DNA of 64,000 bases from Tubulanus polymorphus (GCF_964204645.1 NC_134036.1:4328001-4392000); one strand, 5' to 3'. Positions 38,131-51,054 are shown, counted from the stretch's first letter. A program made the numbers and translations. Notes: generated by a model not told the origin, from the letters alone.

Positions 38131-39904
38131 CCTGGACGAATTTATCGAACTTTTCAAATGAAACACGATTGGTAACATTTCGTAATGGAACACGATGATC
38201 CCCTGAAACAAGACAGGACTAGGATTTGAGAACATAATTTCGGAGGAATATCATGCCTCGGAAAACATCTGGAACAACAGATTACATTTCGGGGTAGAAT
38301 GTCAGGAACATAACAGAACGCCCAGTATCGGATAAGAACGGTATTAAGGTATAGAATATCTGAACGGTTTACAGGACCAAGCCAGCAGATTGACATCTTG
38401 TTTTTTTGGGTGGTTGGGCGGTCTAGGTCTAGAGACTGACCCCCTATACCGTGCAGAAGTCTAAGATAGCGTTGAGTAAAAGAAAAAAAACAAAAACAAA
38501 ACGAGTGGGATCGTCTTTCTATAAGTCCTAAAACATCATTTTAAACATCTTTAACCGGCAGCGGCTGCGGCTTCGACTGCGGCTGCGGTATAACAGAGTT
38601 ACTAGCATCTCGATATATACGAGGTCTACTCAACCATATAACGACGTCAGCTGCTAGATTTCCTTAGCGCGCGCCGCAGAAATAAACTTCGAGCACACTC
38701 AATTATTCAAACGAACGTGACAGAATCCGTTCTACTTAAGCTTTCGCCGACTCACTCTCTTCAGCCTCTCTCTCTTTCATTCTCTTCTTTCCTGTCGCTT
38801 TCTCCTCGCGAATCTCTCCCACTCCCTCTTCTCACCGATTTCTTTTCTTCGAAATCCCCCCTATATACACTTTCCCAAACCGCTTTCAATTTTCGCACGA
38901 GAATTCTTTAACGGTACGAATTTAACTGCGGACTTGGGCGCGCGTAGTCAACAGATACTGTCTACGCTCTATGTGGCAAGCGTAGATCTCCACCAGGTGT
39001 CGCTGGTGCGCATTCGGACAACGATGCCGGGTCTCTTTCTCACACCCCATAATCGAAACTTATCTATAAATTCTAAGATTCCTCGTATTTCTCTGAGCGT
39101 ATGTCTGCATTTGAAGAACTCTAAGAAGAACTGCGATTGGCAATCCTGTAATACCAATTAATTTCTTTGTTTGTGTATAGAGTGACTTGTCGGTACACGT
39201 CTGGGTTGGGTGCAGAATTAGGTAACTGGCCATATCATATGTATTTATATTCACGTGTCACTATGATAGAAACATAAAAGGAAAAATAACTTCTACGTAT
39301 GATGAATGGAATATACGGACCCAAATCTCAGAGGACATGAATGTTTTATGAAGTCTAATCGAAAATGACCAAAATCACGGGTTCGTATTTCGACCAGTAA
39401 ATCTAAGTTCAAATCGTTACATTCTTTCATTATTTCATTACAAAAAAGAGCTTCAGGTGTGCATAGAAGCTTCATCGGGTAAATAATGAGAAAGATTTTT
39501 TCGTCGTCACGGAAATGTCCTCGGAAAGCGGGCAGGGTTTGCAGCAGCAGCAGCAGCAGCGGCTAGCGGTCGTCAGTGTATATGGTAATCCTGTACGCAC
39601 GCATAGTGTAAACTAGTGCGTCAGCGCATATACGGCGGATGTTGAAATGCGCAATCACGCGCCGAACAAAACGACGAGAGCGCGCGCGGGAAAGAGCGCA
39701 ATTAATAACTGATGATGAAATCATAGGAATTATCGAACGAATTCATCACGAATACGGGATTATCATTATCGATCGGCGACGTGTTGTGCGCGTATTAAAG
39801 GGTCGATAATAACGACAAGAGCTTAAACGCACGAATCTTGTACATACGTATGTTTGTACAGGAAGCGTTATCAATCAGTGCCGAGGGGTATTCGTATTGT
39901 GACC

Positions 39905-40180
39905 TAATATTCGGTCGCGGGTGACTGTCTTCCCCGGGGATTCTCTCAATTCGGAGGAATCCTCAATTCGGTCGGTCGACGATCTTGGCCTAGAATCCAC
40001 AATTCGCTCCTCGGAGGAATCCTGAATTCGGTCGGAAATCCTCAATTCGGTCGGGTGAAAGTCTTTCCCGGGAATTCTAAATTCGATTTTGTGGTGGGAA
40101 TGCCTCAATCCGGGAGGGTGAAGGTCCTATGCCAGTTAACATCGATTCAGAGGGGTGAAGGTCTCCCGCGGGGAATACCC
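39905..40180 (+). repeat. About 37-bp repeat family, locus 1
   Basis: Seven to eight loosely spaced units of ggaggaatcctcaattcggt plus cgggtgaaagtcttcccc. Confidence 0.85.
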
Positions 40181-40356
40181 GATTCGACGAGCGTATGGCG
40201 ATCTATACCTCGGTGACAAGGACGACTTCGAACAACTCGTCAGGCACTTCGATGTCGAAAAAGGCAATATCATGTCGATGGACGCCTACAAGCCTCACAA
40301 GTCCCCCGGACCCGCCGCGGTTGTCGAAAACCCTAAATTCGCGCGGAAAAGGTGAT
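40176..40356 (+). pseudogene. Possible LINE reverse transcriptase fragment
   Basis: The plus-strand frame reads RAYGDLYLGDKDDFEQLVRH, then FDVEKGNIMSMDAYKPHKSP and GPAAVVENPKFARKR before a TGA. Third codon positions are rich in C and G, unlike neighbouring DNA. The string YKPHKSPGP resembles the (F/Y)KPxKSPGPDG motif that opens the reverse transcriptase domain of Jockey/I-type non-LTR retrotransposons. The Asp-Gly normally following is replaced by Ala-Ala and no palm-domain motifs follow, so this would be a short dead piece. A host exon is the alternative; a weak gtgatt donor follows at 40354. It directly abuts the end of the 37-bp repeat array at 39905-40180. Confidence 0.3.
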
Positions 40357-40929
40357 TTCTACAGCCGGAGTTGGTCAATACGCGCAATAAGACGCCGTGT
40401 GTAACGACACGAAACGAACGTTACTCGATAACAACTGACTATAACAAACACATCACCCGGAATCGATGGACGAACAAGCGCCGCATCGTAATCGTATAGC
40501 GGCGACCGCGGCGATGAATAAGAACTCGCCGAACAACAACAACCGCCGCCGCCGCCAATATTGGATATTCTAATCAATTTGACGGCCATAAGACTCGGTA
40601 CACGATGAATACACATAAAGCGACATTGATACGGAGCGACGCGATGAAAAAAAGTCGGCCGCTGAACGGTGTTAGCGCTGGCATAGATGCAGTGGATCAT
40701 GTATAAACCGGATTTGATATCGCGCGAATTTAATATTGCCGAGTCCTTTCTTAATGTCGCGGATATCCGTGACCGGGTCTTGTAAATGAGGAGAAAAATC
40801 CGAATGGGAAACAAGGATGAGGTCATTGTCTAGAGCCTTGAGTAATCTTGTATTTTATGACAATCACATAAGTTGTTAGATTTGTACTGTTGGCAAAGAT
40901 AGCTTTAGCCTGTTCTTAGACCTGAGCTA

Positions 40930-41345
40930 CAACACTGTGCAACTCGCCTTTGTTCCACAGTAATGTGTACAATGGGTTTATTTCAACGCTGAACCCAGTT
41001 GTGTTGACTTAACTCCCCAATTTCACAGTTGTCTAATTTGATTCTACTCTTGACCCAGTCCCTCAGTTGCGCGGGTTCATTTGACTCAGTTCCAGTTCCA
41101 CCGTTGTGTGGGTTTCATTTGACTTGAGATCCAGTTCCACAGTCTTTTGGTTTTGATTTGACTCTGAATACAGTTCCACAATATAAAAGGCTTAATTTGA
41201 CTCTGGACCGAGTTCCACAGTTGGGTGGTTTATATTGACTCTGAACCCAATTCCACAGTCGTGTGGGTTTAATTCGACTCCGAACATAGTTCCACGATGT
41301 GACAGGCTCAATGTCACTCTACCCAGTGTTGTGACTCAGTTCCGT
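40930..41345 (-). repeat. 39-bp tandem family, locus 6
   Basis: About ten units (ttgtgtgggtttcatttgac, ccagttccacagtcgtgtgg and similar) in this orientation. Isolated units also occur at 36770-36890 and, in plus orientation, 37560-37660. Confidence 0.88.
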
Positions 41346-43912
41346 ACTTGAACCGTCCTCCTTCTATAGAAGTCGTGCACAGGTAATCTTACCCTTGCAG
41401 CCCGCGCACGGATGTAGCTAATTACAACAATCAACCGACGCGCAGTACGCCTTCTACCATCTGCGATAATTGCGCTATAATTTCCTTCGTCGTGAACACA
41501 TTTCTAATGACGTTCGCCTGGTGTAAACAGGCATTCGACGATAGAGACCTAGGCTGGGTTTCATAGATATGGAAGAAAGATAGTATCTGGGAACATTTGG
41601 ACATTTGTCAGTTATAACTATGGTTTCTTGTTGTTTATATGGTGGTTGTCACCCAAATCGAGGATTCAAACCCCAGGGATAACTTTGATACTCAGTCTAT
41701 GGAAGCGGGTCCTGATGTCGAGCACTGTCGGCTTACTAAGACTCAAGATTTATATAGCGCATAGCGATAATATTCAATAACATACTCAACAAAATCGTCG
41801 ATTTCAACATTGCATAAAAACAGCGAAACGACGACCTTAACAAGCACCCCGTGACCTCCTATCAGAGTAGCAATTCGCGCAAGATCTGCCATAACATCAT
41901 ATTTATTCAGTAAAGCATTTAGCGAAGGCATGCTTTAAAAGCAATTACGTCAAGCACTGTATAAGTAATACAACTTCTAAAAGATCCTCAAGATCCACCA
42001 AGGCAAATTCCTTCGAAGGTATACTGCCGTAGACGCGATTTTAGACGATACAGTCCGTTGTAACGCAGCAATCTTTTTCTCGATGACACTGTTCGCTTGA
42101 CGCCAACAATTTTTCCAGATAACAAATTTGCCCAATCTAACAGAAATTCAATCATTCTTTATAACGCCGTTAATTTCGTTACAATGCCACTATCTATTGG
42201 CCTAAACAGTAGCACCATCGAGAACTGTTAACGTATGCCCAAATCTAGAAAGCAGGCTGCCAACGAAATCTGCATCGACCACCGCTGAAAGGCTATCCCG
42301 GCAAACTTGGCCGCTGCCATTTACAACGACGACCATTCATTCGGCACTTTCCGGCGCGACTCGGCAAAATAATTTCCGCTCATAAATAATAATCATTAAT
42401 ACTAATATACCGGCGAGCAGAATGGGGCAAACAGACAACCATCGATAAGCGATCCCGAGGGCAGAGTGGAATTATCTCCATGGCGAAGTTTTTCCGACAG
42501 ATATCCTGACATCCTGGCGCATCCAGTCCGCGCCGATCGCCATTACCCGCCGAATCACGGCATCACGTGACCGGACGTCCGCAATAGCTAAGCCTAATCG
42601 GCTACGGCTTCGCCATGTTCGGGCTTTTTATTTTTCATGGTCAATTTGCAATTAGCTTTGTTTTCATCTGTTTCTTCGAAATGCGGAAAAGCCGGATCGT
42701 AACTTCAAACGCTATCTACGCGCGTCCGAAGTCCGAAGATTATATAGCTCAAAATGGGCGAAACGGTCAAGGTCATTTTTCTGCCTACGGTTAATGATTC
42801 GAATTGTGTCAAGGTCTTTTAAGTCTCTACTAGGAACTCCAAGAACTACAAGAAGAAGTGGCTCGAACAGGTAATTACATTAACACGAGTAACTTTCATC
42901 TAGATTTTTCCGCTTACTAAATCAGAAATTAGCCGTAAACCCATATCGTGTCTCTTAATGAACTCGGATTGATGCGTATGGTTTACATACGGCGCAAATT
43001 TCATTTTCGACATTCGCGAAATTCGAGAAATTACGGATAGATTGCGATTCCGAAATAGAAAAGAAATCTGGGATAGTCTCCCAAACGCTCGCACTAGCGA
43101 CCCTAGCGGATCCTCACTTGCCACAAGCGGAATCCTCGATTGCCGCAGTCGAACGCGGAGATCAAAATCATTCGCACTGTTTTGCCGTTTTCCTTTTCAC
43201 TACTCTACACCGGTCGATCGAATAACGAAAGAAGATGAATAATAGATTATACGCTCGAATCGCGATTAGAAGCAAAACAAAAAACCCGTCGATATTGACG
43301 GCGCAACGTCGCGGTGCCCGACCGCGCACCCCAACGGCAACAAATAAGGCAAATATCGACCCGATGTTTAGCGGCACAAACACGACATCGCCGGCGCAAT
43401 GTATACACGCCACCAACCGCACACACACACACACACACACCAGCCTCGCCAACCACTCTATCTCTCGAAGCTGATGGAAATTATCGAAAACGGCTGGGAA
43501 CCGAACAGGTGGTCGCCGTATCGCGTTATAGTCTCGCATTGTATCGTGTATACGGTTCGCATCGTAGAGCGAAGAACCGCCAACGCTATCGCGGCACTCC
43601 GCCCGTGGCAAGCGAGGATCCGCTAGGTTCGCTAGCAGTAGTTAGTCTACCCATCCGCGTTCAGTTTCTCAATTTTCACTAAATTTCATTGAAAATCGAA
43701 TGAACATTTCCTTAAAACAACCGAAAATGGTTATCTGCGTTGTTTAAATTCGATAAATTTTTTCAATCCGCTATAGTTTTAACTTTGACGGATTCAAATT
43801 CAATCGATAGCCTTGGAGCTGGATGCAAGACATAAAATCACGTATCATATAATTTGTTCTTCTCACCGAATGCCGGGTATGCTAATGGAGAAACACTACA
43901 ATCACCGAGATC

Positions 43913-44335
43913 ATGGCAATCCTAAACTATAGCCTAGAAAGCGGACTGTCCCGCTCAACAAGTTGGCCAATAGGTAAACGAGTTCTTCGAAAAAAACCGC
44001 CAGAAGTACACGCGTTGGTAAGCGATAAACAAAACCGTCTTTCGCTAACGAGAATATCTACGAAATTATTCCGAAATCCCCAATCGAAATATTCTAGTGG
44101 ACTAATAGCCATCGTCGGAAACTCTGGAAAACTTGTCCGGAATGCGCTAAGCGAAACATCACGAACGTATACGCATTATAGGAACGCCTTATACGAAACC
44201 TTGAACGAGTTGTTATCGCAATCTCGGCGATATCGTGAAGAACATATTCGGTTACTAAATGAAATACACGATACAGTTGTTGTTGTCTATGGGCTAATGT
44301 TGATTATCGTCGGCTATATCCGCACGACATTATAG
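43913..44335 (+). CDS. Hypothetical intronless 140-residue protein with a C-terminal membrane anchor
   Basis: An uninterrupted 140-codon frame with natural-looking composition and no repeat content, starting MAILNYSLESGLS. The first half is basic (GKRVLRKKPP at 21-30). Residues 85-120 (RTYTHYRNALYETLNELL through LLNEIHD) look amphipathic and helix-forming. Residues 121-136 (TVVVVYGLMLIIVGYI) are a hydrophobic segment followed by only four residues, the layout of a tail-anchored membrane protein. No signal peptide is visible. I recognise no family; the shape is compatible with SNARE-like or BCL2-like tail anchors but no motif supports either. No promoter or poly(A) signal was assigned. It is one of the longest frames free of repeats in the window, yet chance frames of this size are possible in 64 kb. 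Confidence 0.35.
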   Translation: MAILNYSLESGLSRSTSWPIGKRVLRKKPPEVHALVSDKQNRLSLTRISTKLFRNPQSKYSSGLIAIVGNSGKLVRNALSETSRTYTHYRNALYETLNELLSQSRRYREEHIRLLNEIHDTVVVVYGLMLIIVGYIRTTL

Positions 44336-44404
44336 AAGTTTACAACGCGAATGCTCAAATCGCGTATAGTATAATGTTTGTTTTCTTGTGCTGGCGCGCG
44401 CCTA

Positions 44405-44563
44405 ATGTCTAAGAGTAATCCGATCTCTCTCGAGAGATCCGCGCTGGCGAAATTCAATTCGTCCCTAATCGACGAAGACAATATGCTCAGTTCGTTCAAC
44501 AACGTGGTTATTATCGTGATTATCATGAGTATCATCGCGAAGGACTTAATCAGGTCGAGTTGA
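44405..44563 (+). CDS. Hypothetical 52-residue protein with a hydrophobic tail
   Basis: This small frame begins 69 bp after the stop of the 140-codon frame, on the same strand. It starts MSKSNPISLERSALAKFNSS, has an acidic stretch (LIDEDN, 21-26), and ends in a hydrophobic run (VVIIVIIMSIIA, 34-45) plus AKDLIRSS-like polar end residues. The layout repeats that of its neighbour: soluble part, hydrophobic segment, very short polar tail. An in-frame ATG at 44378 would add nine residues. The minus strand of the same DNA is also open (44314-44643) and also hydrophobic, so base composition alone could create this. Confidence 0.18.
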   Translation: MSKSNPISLERSALAKFNSSLIDEDNMLSSFNNVVIIVIIMSIIAKDLIRSS

Positions 44564-45990
44564 TTCTCGATGGCTTCAGCCCCCACCCAACTTTCATTTC
44601 TTCTATTTCGTCTTTCGTCTTGCGCTTCGGAACTCCCTCCCACATCTATGCGCGTTGCTTCCCGCTACATCTACAGCGGAACCTCGTTGTTCACGAGACC
44701 AGTATAAACCTTTTCGTTATAACCGATAGTTCGTTATATCCAATTTGAAATTATATCAAAATCGTTCTCTTCTGGCAAGGTTTTTTGACAACTGATACAT
44801 TGTCATAACCGAGGTAGTCTTAATCTATCTTCCTTATCTCGTATCACCTGATTCTCCATAATCTCCCATCCCCTTCTTTATCTCGGATTTGCTGATGGCC
44901 CATTCCCTGCCTCCTACCCTAGCCCCTTTGTCCCTAACGTCTCTCCAAAGCCCTCTCTATAAGACTATCTCTCTCTTCTCCATCTTCTATCTCTATGCCC
45001 TTATTACATACGAATGCTCTCCAATGCGAACATTATGATATCACCACCCCGCGGACCCCCGTTCTATTTTAGCCCTCTTCGTTTCCCGTTCGTTTTTCCT
45101 GTATCCCCCACCCGAGACAAAGCGGCCTCGAGCCACTGCGGTATATCGAAGAAAATATCTATTTCATAATGGAACGCGGCGGGCGCTCGTAATGATAATA
45201 ATAGGAACGACGGACGGAGATGCGCCGAAACGACACAAAGACGGCCTTCGATTATAATTAGACGTATGGAAAAAAACGCTGAAAGGGAAAGTGCTTTTTC
45301 GTCGGTATAGCAAACAGTAATACGGTTTAGAGCGTCGAGTGCGTGTTTGATATTTGATATGTATATTCTCAGGGGTGAGTCTATTATTTCTTCAAACAGG
45401 CACGGCGGCCGCAGAAAAAAGGGCATGCAACTACACTTCATGATCACCAGCGCCGTGAGAGTACCGATGGTGCGTAAATCGGTGGGATCTTCGAAAATCT
45501 AGACTTATTTTAGTGACTTTTCAGCGCTTCCGATCTCATAATCTTCGTTATGGAAACTTCTTTCGAAACTATTGATTCATCTACAGACCTATCGCCATGA
45601 TTGGGGACAGAAACATTAAGTGCACTCGGTAAACTTTAGGCGGTGCCCTGGATATGCCCATGAACCCGCAGAAAATCTATTTCTGTAAGATCGGGAAAAA
45701 AATAATTAATTTCGAAATATCGTCAGAAATTTTTCAATCGATACACATAAGAGTGCTTATCCGTGTGGGTTTTTAAAGCAAGCTTTTATATTGCCACTTA
45801 CTCAGGCATCGGATGAATGAAAAATAAACAAAGCGATGAGAAGGACATGGAAAAGGTTTGTGGAGAATTTGTGAGCGAAAATCTATGGATTTTACTAAGA
45901 TAGGTATAAATGATTACGTATAGAATGCCGACGTGCAACATAATGTCGTCTTCTTGCCTGGTGAAAGTATTAAACAGACAATGCCGTAAT

Positions 45991-46306
<316 letters not shown>

Positions 46307-47164
46307 CCCTCCGCCACTCTCGAAAGACCGAACGAAAAGATCTATGCACGATTTGGCATCGTTAATCCGGATGGCTGGAGGCGGGTTCGAATGATGCATG
46401 AGATCATAGGAATAACGACGGAAAACGTCTCACGGGGTGGCTGAGAATTTACGACGCGTGATTAAGATGGGCGATTGAAATTTATTCAATTTCGAATACG
46501 ATTTTGCATCCGAGGAAAAATTCGAGAATTTTACAAGTTTCTAAGCAGGACGAGTCCTTCATGCGTATATAGCTTATAAGGCGCGCAGATTTTCGGATTT
46601 GTTTGCAAGGGAATAAGTAACACGAGTTCCAAGGGTAGTCAGAGCAGGCTTCCGTAGTGTGGGGTACAAGTTTGAGTCTTGTGTCTAAGGCTTAGTGGAT
46701 AAGGAGTTTGCGAGCCAAACGATGGCGGAAAAAACCCGCAAAACCAGTTGTCCCGCCAGATGGCGTGACGAGCAGTAGGTCTTCCGTTGTCGAAATTAAC
46801 ATTATTAGAAGCCAAATCGAGCCGGCCAAAAAGTCAACTTCGAGTTCTGACGTCATCGCTAATTGCCGCAAATCGATGAGCTCGAGATACTTCAAGCCGG
46901 ATATCCGGTTTCGATTAAAACTTGTTAAATATGCTAATCATTACCGAGACTGCGCGGTGGTTATATGCCCATTAATGAACTGAGCGCGTTAATTCGTTAG
47001 CGAAAATTGCGATAATTGCCGAGGTGCTGTTGCCGAGAAATCCGATCGGAAATGCGCAGTGCCTAATTCGGCTTAAGACCGACGCGGATAGTTTGTGTTC
47101 TATGTTTAGGCAGAGGGCACGCCAGGTCAATCTTTTAGATTACAGCGTCCCGGGCGGGTAAGGA

Positions 47165-47460
47165 TTAACAGTTCGATCTAGTGGAGGTTTTCCCAGAAAT
47201 CCACAATTCGGTCCGGCGAAGATCTCGCCCGGAGGAATCCTTAATTCGGTCGGGGACGAAGAGCTCTCCCAGAGGAATCCTTAATTGGTGGATCGGGTGG
47301 AAATCTTCCCCGGAGGAATCCTCAATTCGGTCGGAGGTGAAGAGCTTCCCCGGAGGAATCTATAATTCGTGGATCGCGTGAAGATATACCACGGAGGAAT
47401 CCTCAATTCGGTCGGTAGAAAATCTTGCCCGGAGAAATCCTTTATTCGGTCAGTTAAGTG
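47165..47460 (+). repeat. About 37-bp repeat family, locus 2
   Basis: Eight units of the same family as 39905-40180, same orientation (cggaggaatcctcaattcgg, gtgaagatctcccc). A frame of 66 codons (47181-47381) is a by-product of the repeat. Confidence 0.9.
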
Positions 47461-47543
47461 TTAAATCATGAAAAGAATCCCCATCCGGATCCATGTATTC
47501 ATGATATAGAAAATTAGTAATAAGTAAGAAAAATCCAGTATTG

Positions 47544-47570
47544 CTGAAGATGACTATCAACAGTCGAAAT
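47544..47570 (+). ncRNA. Hammerhead-ribozyme-like motif, copy 2
   Basis: CTGAAGAT, stem GACT/AGTC with a six-base loop, then GAAAT. The spacing matches copy 1, but the stem sequence differs and remains paired. Canonical U7 is replaced by A and the base after GAAA is T. Confidence 0.4.
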
Positions 47571-48759
47571 TTTGATTTAAATGTTGGCCCAGAAACTGTC
47601 CGGACTCCTCGCGGGATTTTAACTGCAATTTTCTATCGGTAAAGATCGTGATTTAGGGATTTCGAAGAGGCAATGTATATATTATATAGAGAGAGAATGT
47701 TAAAGTTCATCGTCGAGATTACGCTCGGGCAATTTCGCGTTAAAGTAAATCCGAATTTAAGTAGACGCTCGCGCGCGCGCTCACATCTCTCGCAGGACGA
47801 TACTTCAAAATCATCGACGTCGTCGAATTACTCCCCAGAGGGCGCTAAAACCCGATTTACACATCACGCGACGACGGGAATCTCGCGAGAACGACGTGAA
47901 CGCCGTTGCGCCGAGGCTCGATCGCGCTGTGCGCAACGCGCATGTGGACAAAATAGAAATCGCGAAATTGGAAAATTGAATTCGTCGAGAATTCGAATCC
48001 CGTCGAGAGTGTTGTCACCGAGAAATGCGCGAGTGTCGGCGTAAAGCGTATAGCAGCACTCGACGAGTAAATCTCTACCGACCGGCACAGACGACGACTG
48101 TTACAAGCGATAAAAACGACGAGCTGTCATCAGTCGAATTGTAACGTGAAAAACGAAAACAATTTCGTCCCGAGTTGTTCAGATATTAACCCTTTAACCA
48201 GTCAAAAAGTGTACATGGTGACAGGATACTTGAATCGATAGCGCCTGTCTTGTGGAACCAGACCTGGCCTGAAGATTGGGCGAAGTCCATCGGTTCAATG
48301 CTTTAAGGGGAGGTCGTGTTGAAAGTGACGAATCGGGGAATTGTTACCATTAAACAGCCGAGGTTGTATACGGCGGGGTCTTGAGAAAGTGACAGAAATT
48401 CTCAAAATGGAACAGCTTTTCATTTGGTGCTTTTATATTGACTTTTTGGACAAGAAAGTGACTTTTTGGTATGAAATTAGTTCTCCACAATTATCGGCCC
48501 CTAGATCCGCCTCTGCTGAGAATAAAAACGAGTTCGAATATGTTTCCTTCGTCTAACGTAACAATCTATTCAAAATTCGGCAAAATCCTAACAGTTATTC
48601 TGACTTCAGGAATAGTACAAAATCTGAGAACGATGACCATCGGGAATCGTATATACGTCAATATACTCTTGATATAATTCGATCAATTCTACTTAAGCGG
48701 ATTTCGCTCGCACTATATAAAGATCGATGTGAGATCATTTTTCGTTCGATATAACCGAT

Positions 48760-48940
48760 TGAATATCGAAAGACCGGTTGAAGACCGTATCGGTTGTTTA
48801 TTCAATCCATCAATATCGAAGACCATTGTAAGCCAATTTCGGCTGTATAGCCACTCTAACACAAGACCGGTCTTAGCGCCTTTTATGGTAGTTTCGATCT
48901 GAAACAATTCTTAAGACTAGTCCAAGCTCATTGCGGTACT
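48760..48940. repeat. Diverged member(s) of the cttaagaccagtc family
   Basis: Repeated phrases cgaaagaccggttgaagacc, gtatagccactctaacac and aagaccggtcttag, and ttcttaagactagtccaagc at the end. The palindrome aagaccggtctt stands out. Boundaries are soft. Confidence 0.35.
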
Positions 48941-50189
48941 CAACCGAATCTTACACTTGAGGATCAGTCGATGCCCAACTTCGTTTAATAAAGACAGCCT
49001 AATGCGTGGCAATCTAAGCGTAAACAAACTTGACACTTTTCCACGAAAGTTGGCTTCGAAGCCACGGTGCCGATTAACAATTATGCCTGTCGACCAGACA
49101 TCGCAATCAGGCCGACGACAATATAAAACTCAATCCAGCCACGGGGGAGAGGACGCGAGGACTAATCAAAATCGACGACTAATTCTCCCGAATTCTGACA
49201 GTCGCACGAAGACCACCCAGCACGCGACCGCCGAGAACGACAGTCGAGCGAGTGTACCGCTGGCAGGCGAGGAGACGCGATCGACCCTGACAGCAGCGGC
49301 GGCGGCGGCGACAAATCCGATAAAAAATATAATCGAAAGCGCGTTTTTTTTTGTCGTACGACACCACTCCCGAAACAGGGCGCGCGGGGGAGGGGGCGGC
49401 TCACGACGACGACAACGACGGCGTTTCAATCGAATTATAGATCCGAATCGAAATCCGAACCTGCCCCGGTGAGCGAGGGTCGATTTTAACTCGCTTATAA
49501 TCAGCCGCCGAACGCGCGGCGAATTAAGATGGAAATTAGATTTGCAATTTCGTCGATCGCGTCGCAGAGTAGGAGAATTCAGAGCTCGCCAATCGAATTA
49601 CCATCGGATTTAGCAGTTTTTCTTAAATTTTCGAAAACGTATTTTTTTCTTCTGTTTCTGTTGTTTGTTATGGTCGATACCGCTCGGCGTAAAGGCCTAT
49701 ACCGTGCGGGGGCAACGCTAACAATTTCAAAATCCCTATTTCAAGATTAACAATTTTGAAATCATCGCGAATTAAAGAAAAAGCGATATTTAGAAATCTT
49801 AACAACGTATATACACCTACCTGATGACATCATCATCATCCCACCACGAGTAAGTCGAATATGAAAAAAGAGAAAACAGGGAACAATTTGCATTAGTTCA
49901 TTTGAATATGGATAATATACAAAAAGGTACATTTTTTATCCTAAAATAGGGATTGACCCTGTTATTCATGTAATAGGTAGATTTCGTTTGATTTGTTTTG
50001 ATTTGGTGTCCCTTATAAACCCACCACCCCTGCCGGGAACGAAACAGAAGGTTCAAAGGCACATAACTACACGGAGACTTAAGTCGAAAATCGACCTTAA
50101 GACTGGTTTTAATTAAGCTTAAGATCGGCTGTAGAAGTAAGATAAGCTTAGACCGGTTTAACATGACTTAATACATGGAAGTGACCGCA

Positions 50190-50325
50190 GACGCACAGTC
50201 GTGACCTACGTCCAAAATGGATGTTACAAAGCTAAGGACTGCTTGTCTTAAACCATTAGACCGGTTAATTAAACCAAGATGGCTTTATATTGGTCTTCAA
50301 TGTAAGCCATGACTGAGCAAATGGG
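50190..50325. mobile_element. MITE-like element of the cttaagaccagtc family, second copy
   Basis: Runs from cacagtcgtgacctacg to gtaagccatgactgagc, so the ends are inverted relatives of those at 34955-35075. Inside are gtcttaaaccattagaccgg and similar phrases. DNA just to the left (50075-50160) has more of the same words and may be a second, adjoining copy. Confidence 0.5.
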
Positions 50326-50859
50326 CCCCGCGAAGATGTACCATTTTCAAAAGTAAAAAAAAAAAACATTCGAGTATTTTTCCGAGTTAGCAATTAATCT
50401 TCTTATTGCAATCTTACAAGATTATAGTCGTTTGTTTACTTAATCCAAGATGGCCGCCGTTCGAAAAAGCGAAACGTATAATTGCGACCTTTGTTCGCCG
50501 GTTCGTCCGCGTTCACGGAACCCATTTCCCCGATAATGATCAACTCACTCTCCTCTCCACTCTCTCTCTCTTTCATTACGGGTATCCCCGAGGGGATGCC
50601 CTCACGTCGTCGTCAGCGCCGGCTCGACGGTTACCTCTTGAAATCCCCTCGCGAACGCTATTCATCACAAACAGGAACGCAGTTCGGCGGATGCGAGGGG
50701 CGTCTGACTCACCGGCGAGTTCGAACCCAGGTGAACAAGCCTGCTCGAATCCCGGTCAGCTGGATGACGCTAATGTCCGCCGCCTTGTATTTGATAGTCC
50801 CTCGACAAGAATAAAGTAACAAATTCAAAACGTCTAAATGGGTTTGTATTTTGTTTGCG

Positions 50860-50889
50860 GTTTCGACTTTCCTAATAAGTCATCTTCAG
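50860..50889 (-). ncRNA. Hammerhead-ribozyme-like motif, copy 3
   Basis: The minus strand reads CTGAAGAT, stem GACTT/AAGTC with a six- to seven-base loop, then GAAAC. Stem bases again covary with the other copies while the flanking CTGAWGAT and GAAA boxes are kept. Confidence 0.42.
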
Positions 50890-51054
50890 AAATAGTCTAT
50901 GACGCCACATAATACCAGCATTTCTCAAGTTGCCCATCGAACATACGGATACGAAGGGTGAATCCTATTTTCCAAATTTACCTACACGAACGGGTGTTTC
51001 ATCGATATTGAAAAATTCCGTTTGGAACATGGCTCGAATCTATAAACGCCAAAC

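Larger units (their letters stand above)
29500..43900. other. Upstream DNA, no gene recognised outside listed items
   Basis: Between the listed repeats: CpG-rich blocks at 32450-32640, 39640-39700 and 43270-43400; a (CA)n run at 43421-43441; a polypyrimidine block at 38745-38885. The frames at 35605-35856 and 35892-36140 (83 and 82 codons, plus) and 41743-41931 (62 codons, minus) have ordinary composition but no domain and no partner exons. Confidence 0.45.

Noticed and set aside
41743-41931. 62-codon minus-strand frame with a hydrophobic middle
   Set aside because: Short, lies in a stretch of otherwise unremarkable AT-rich DNA, and has no family match or flanking exon that I can recognise.
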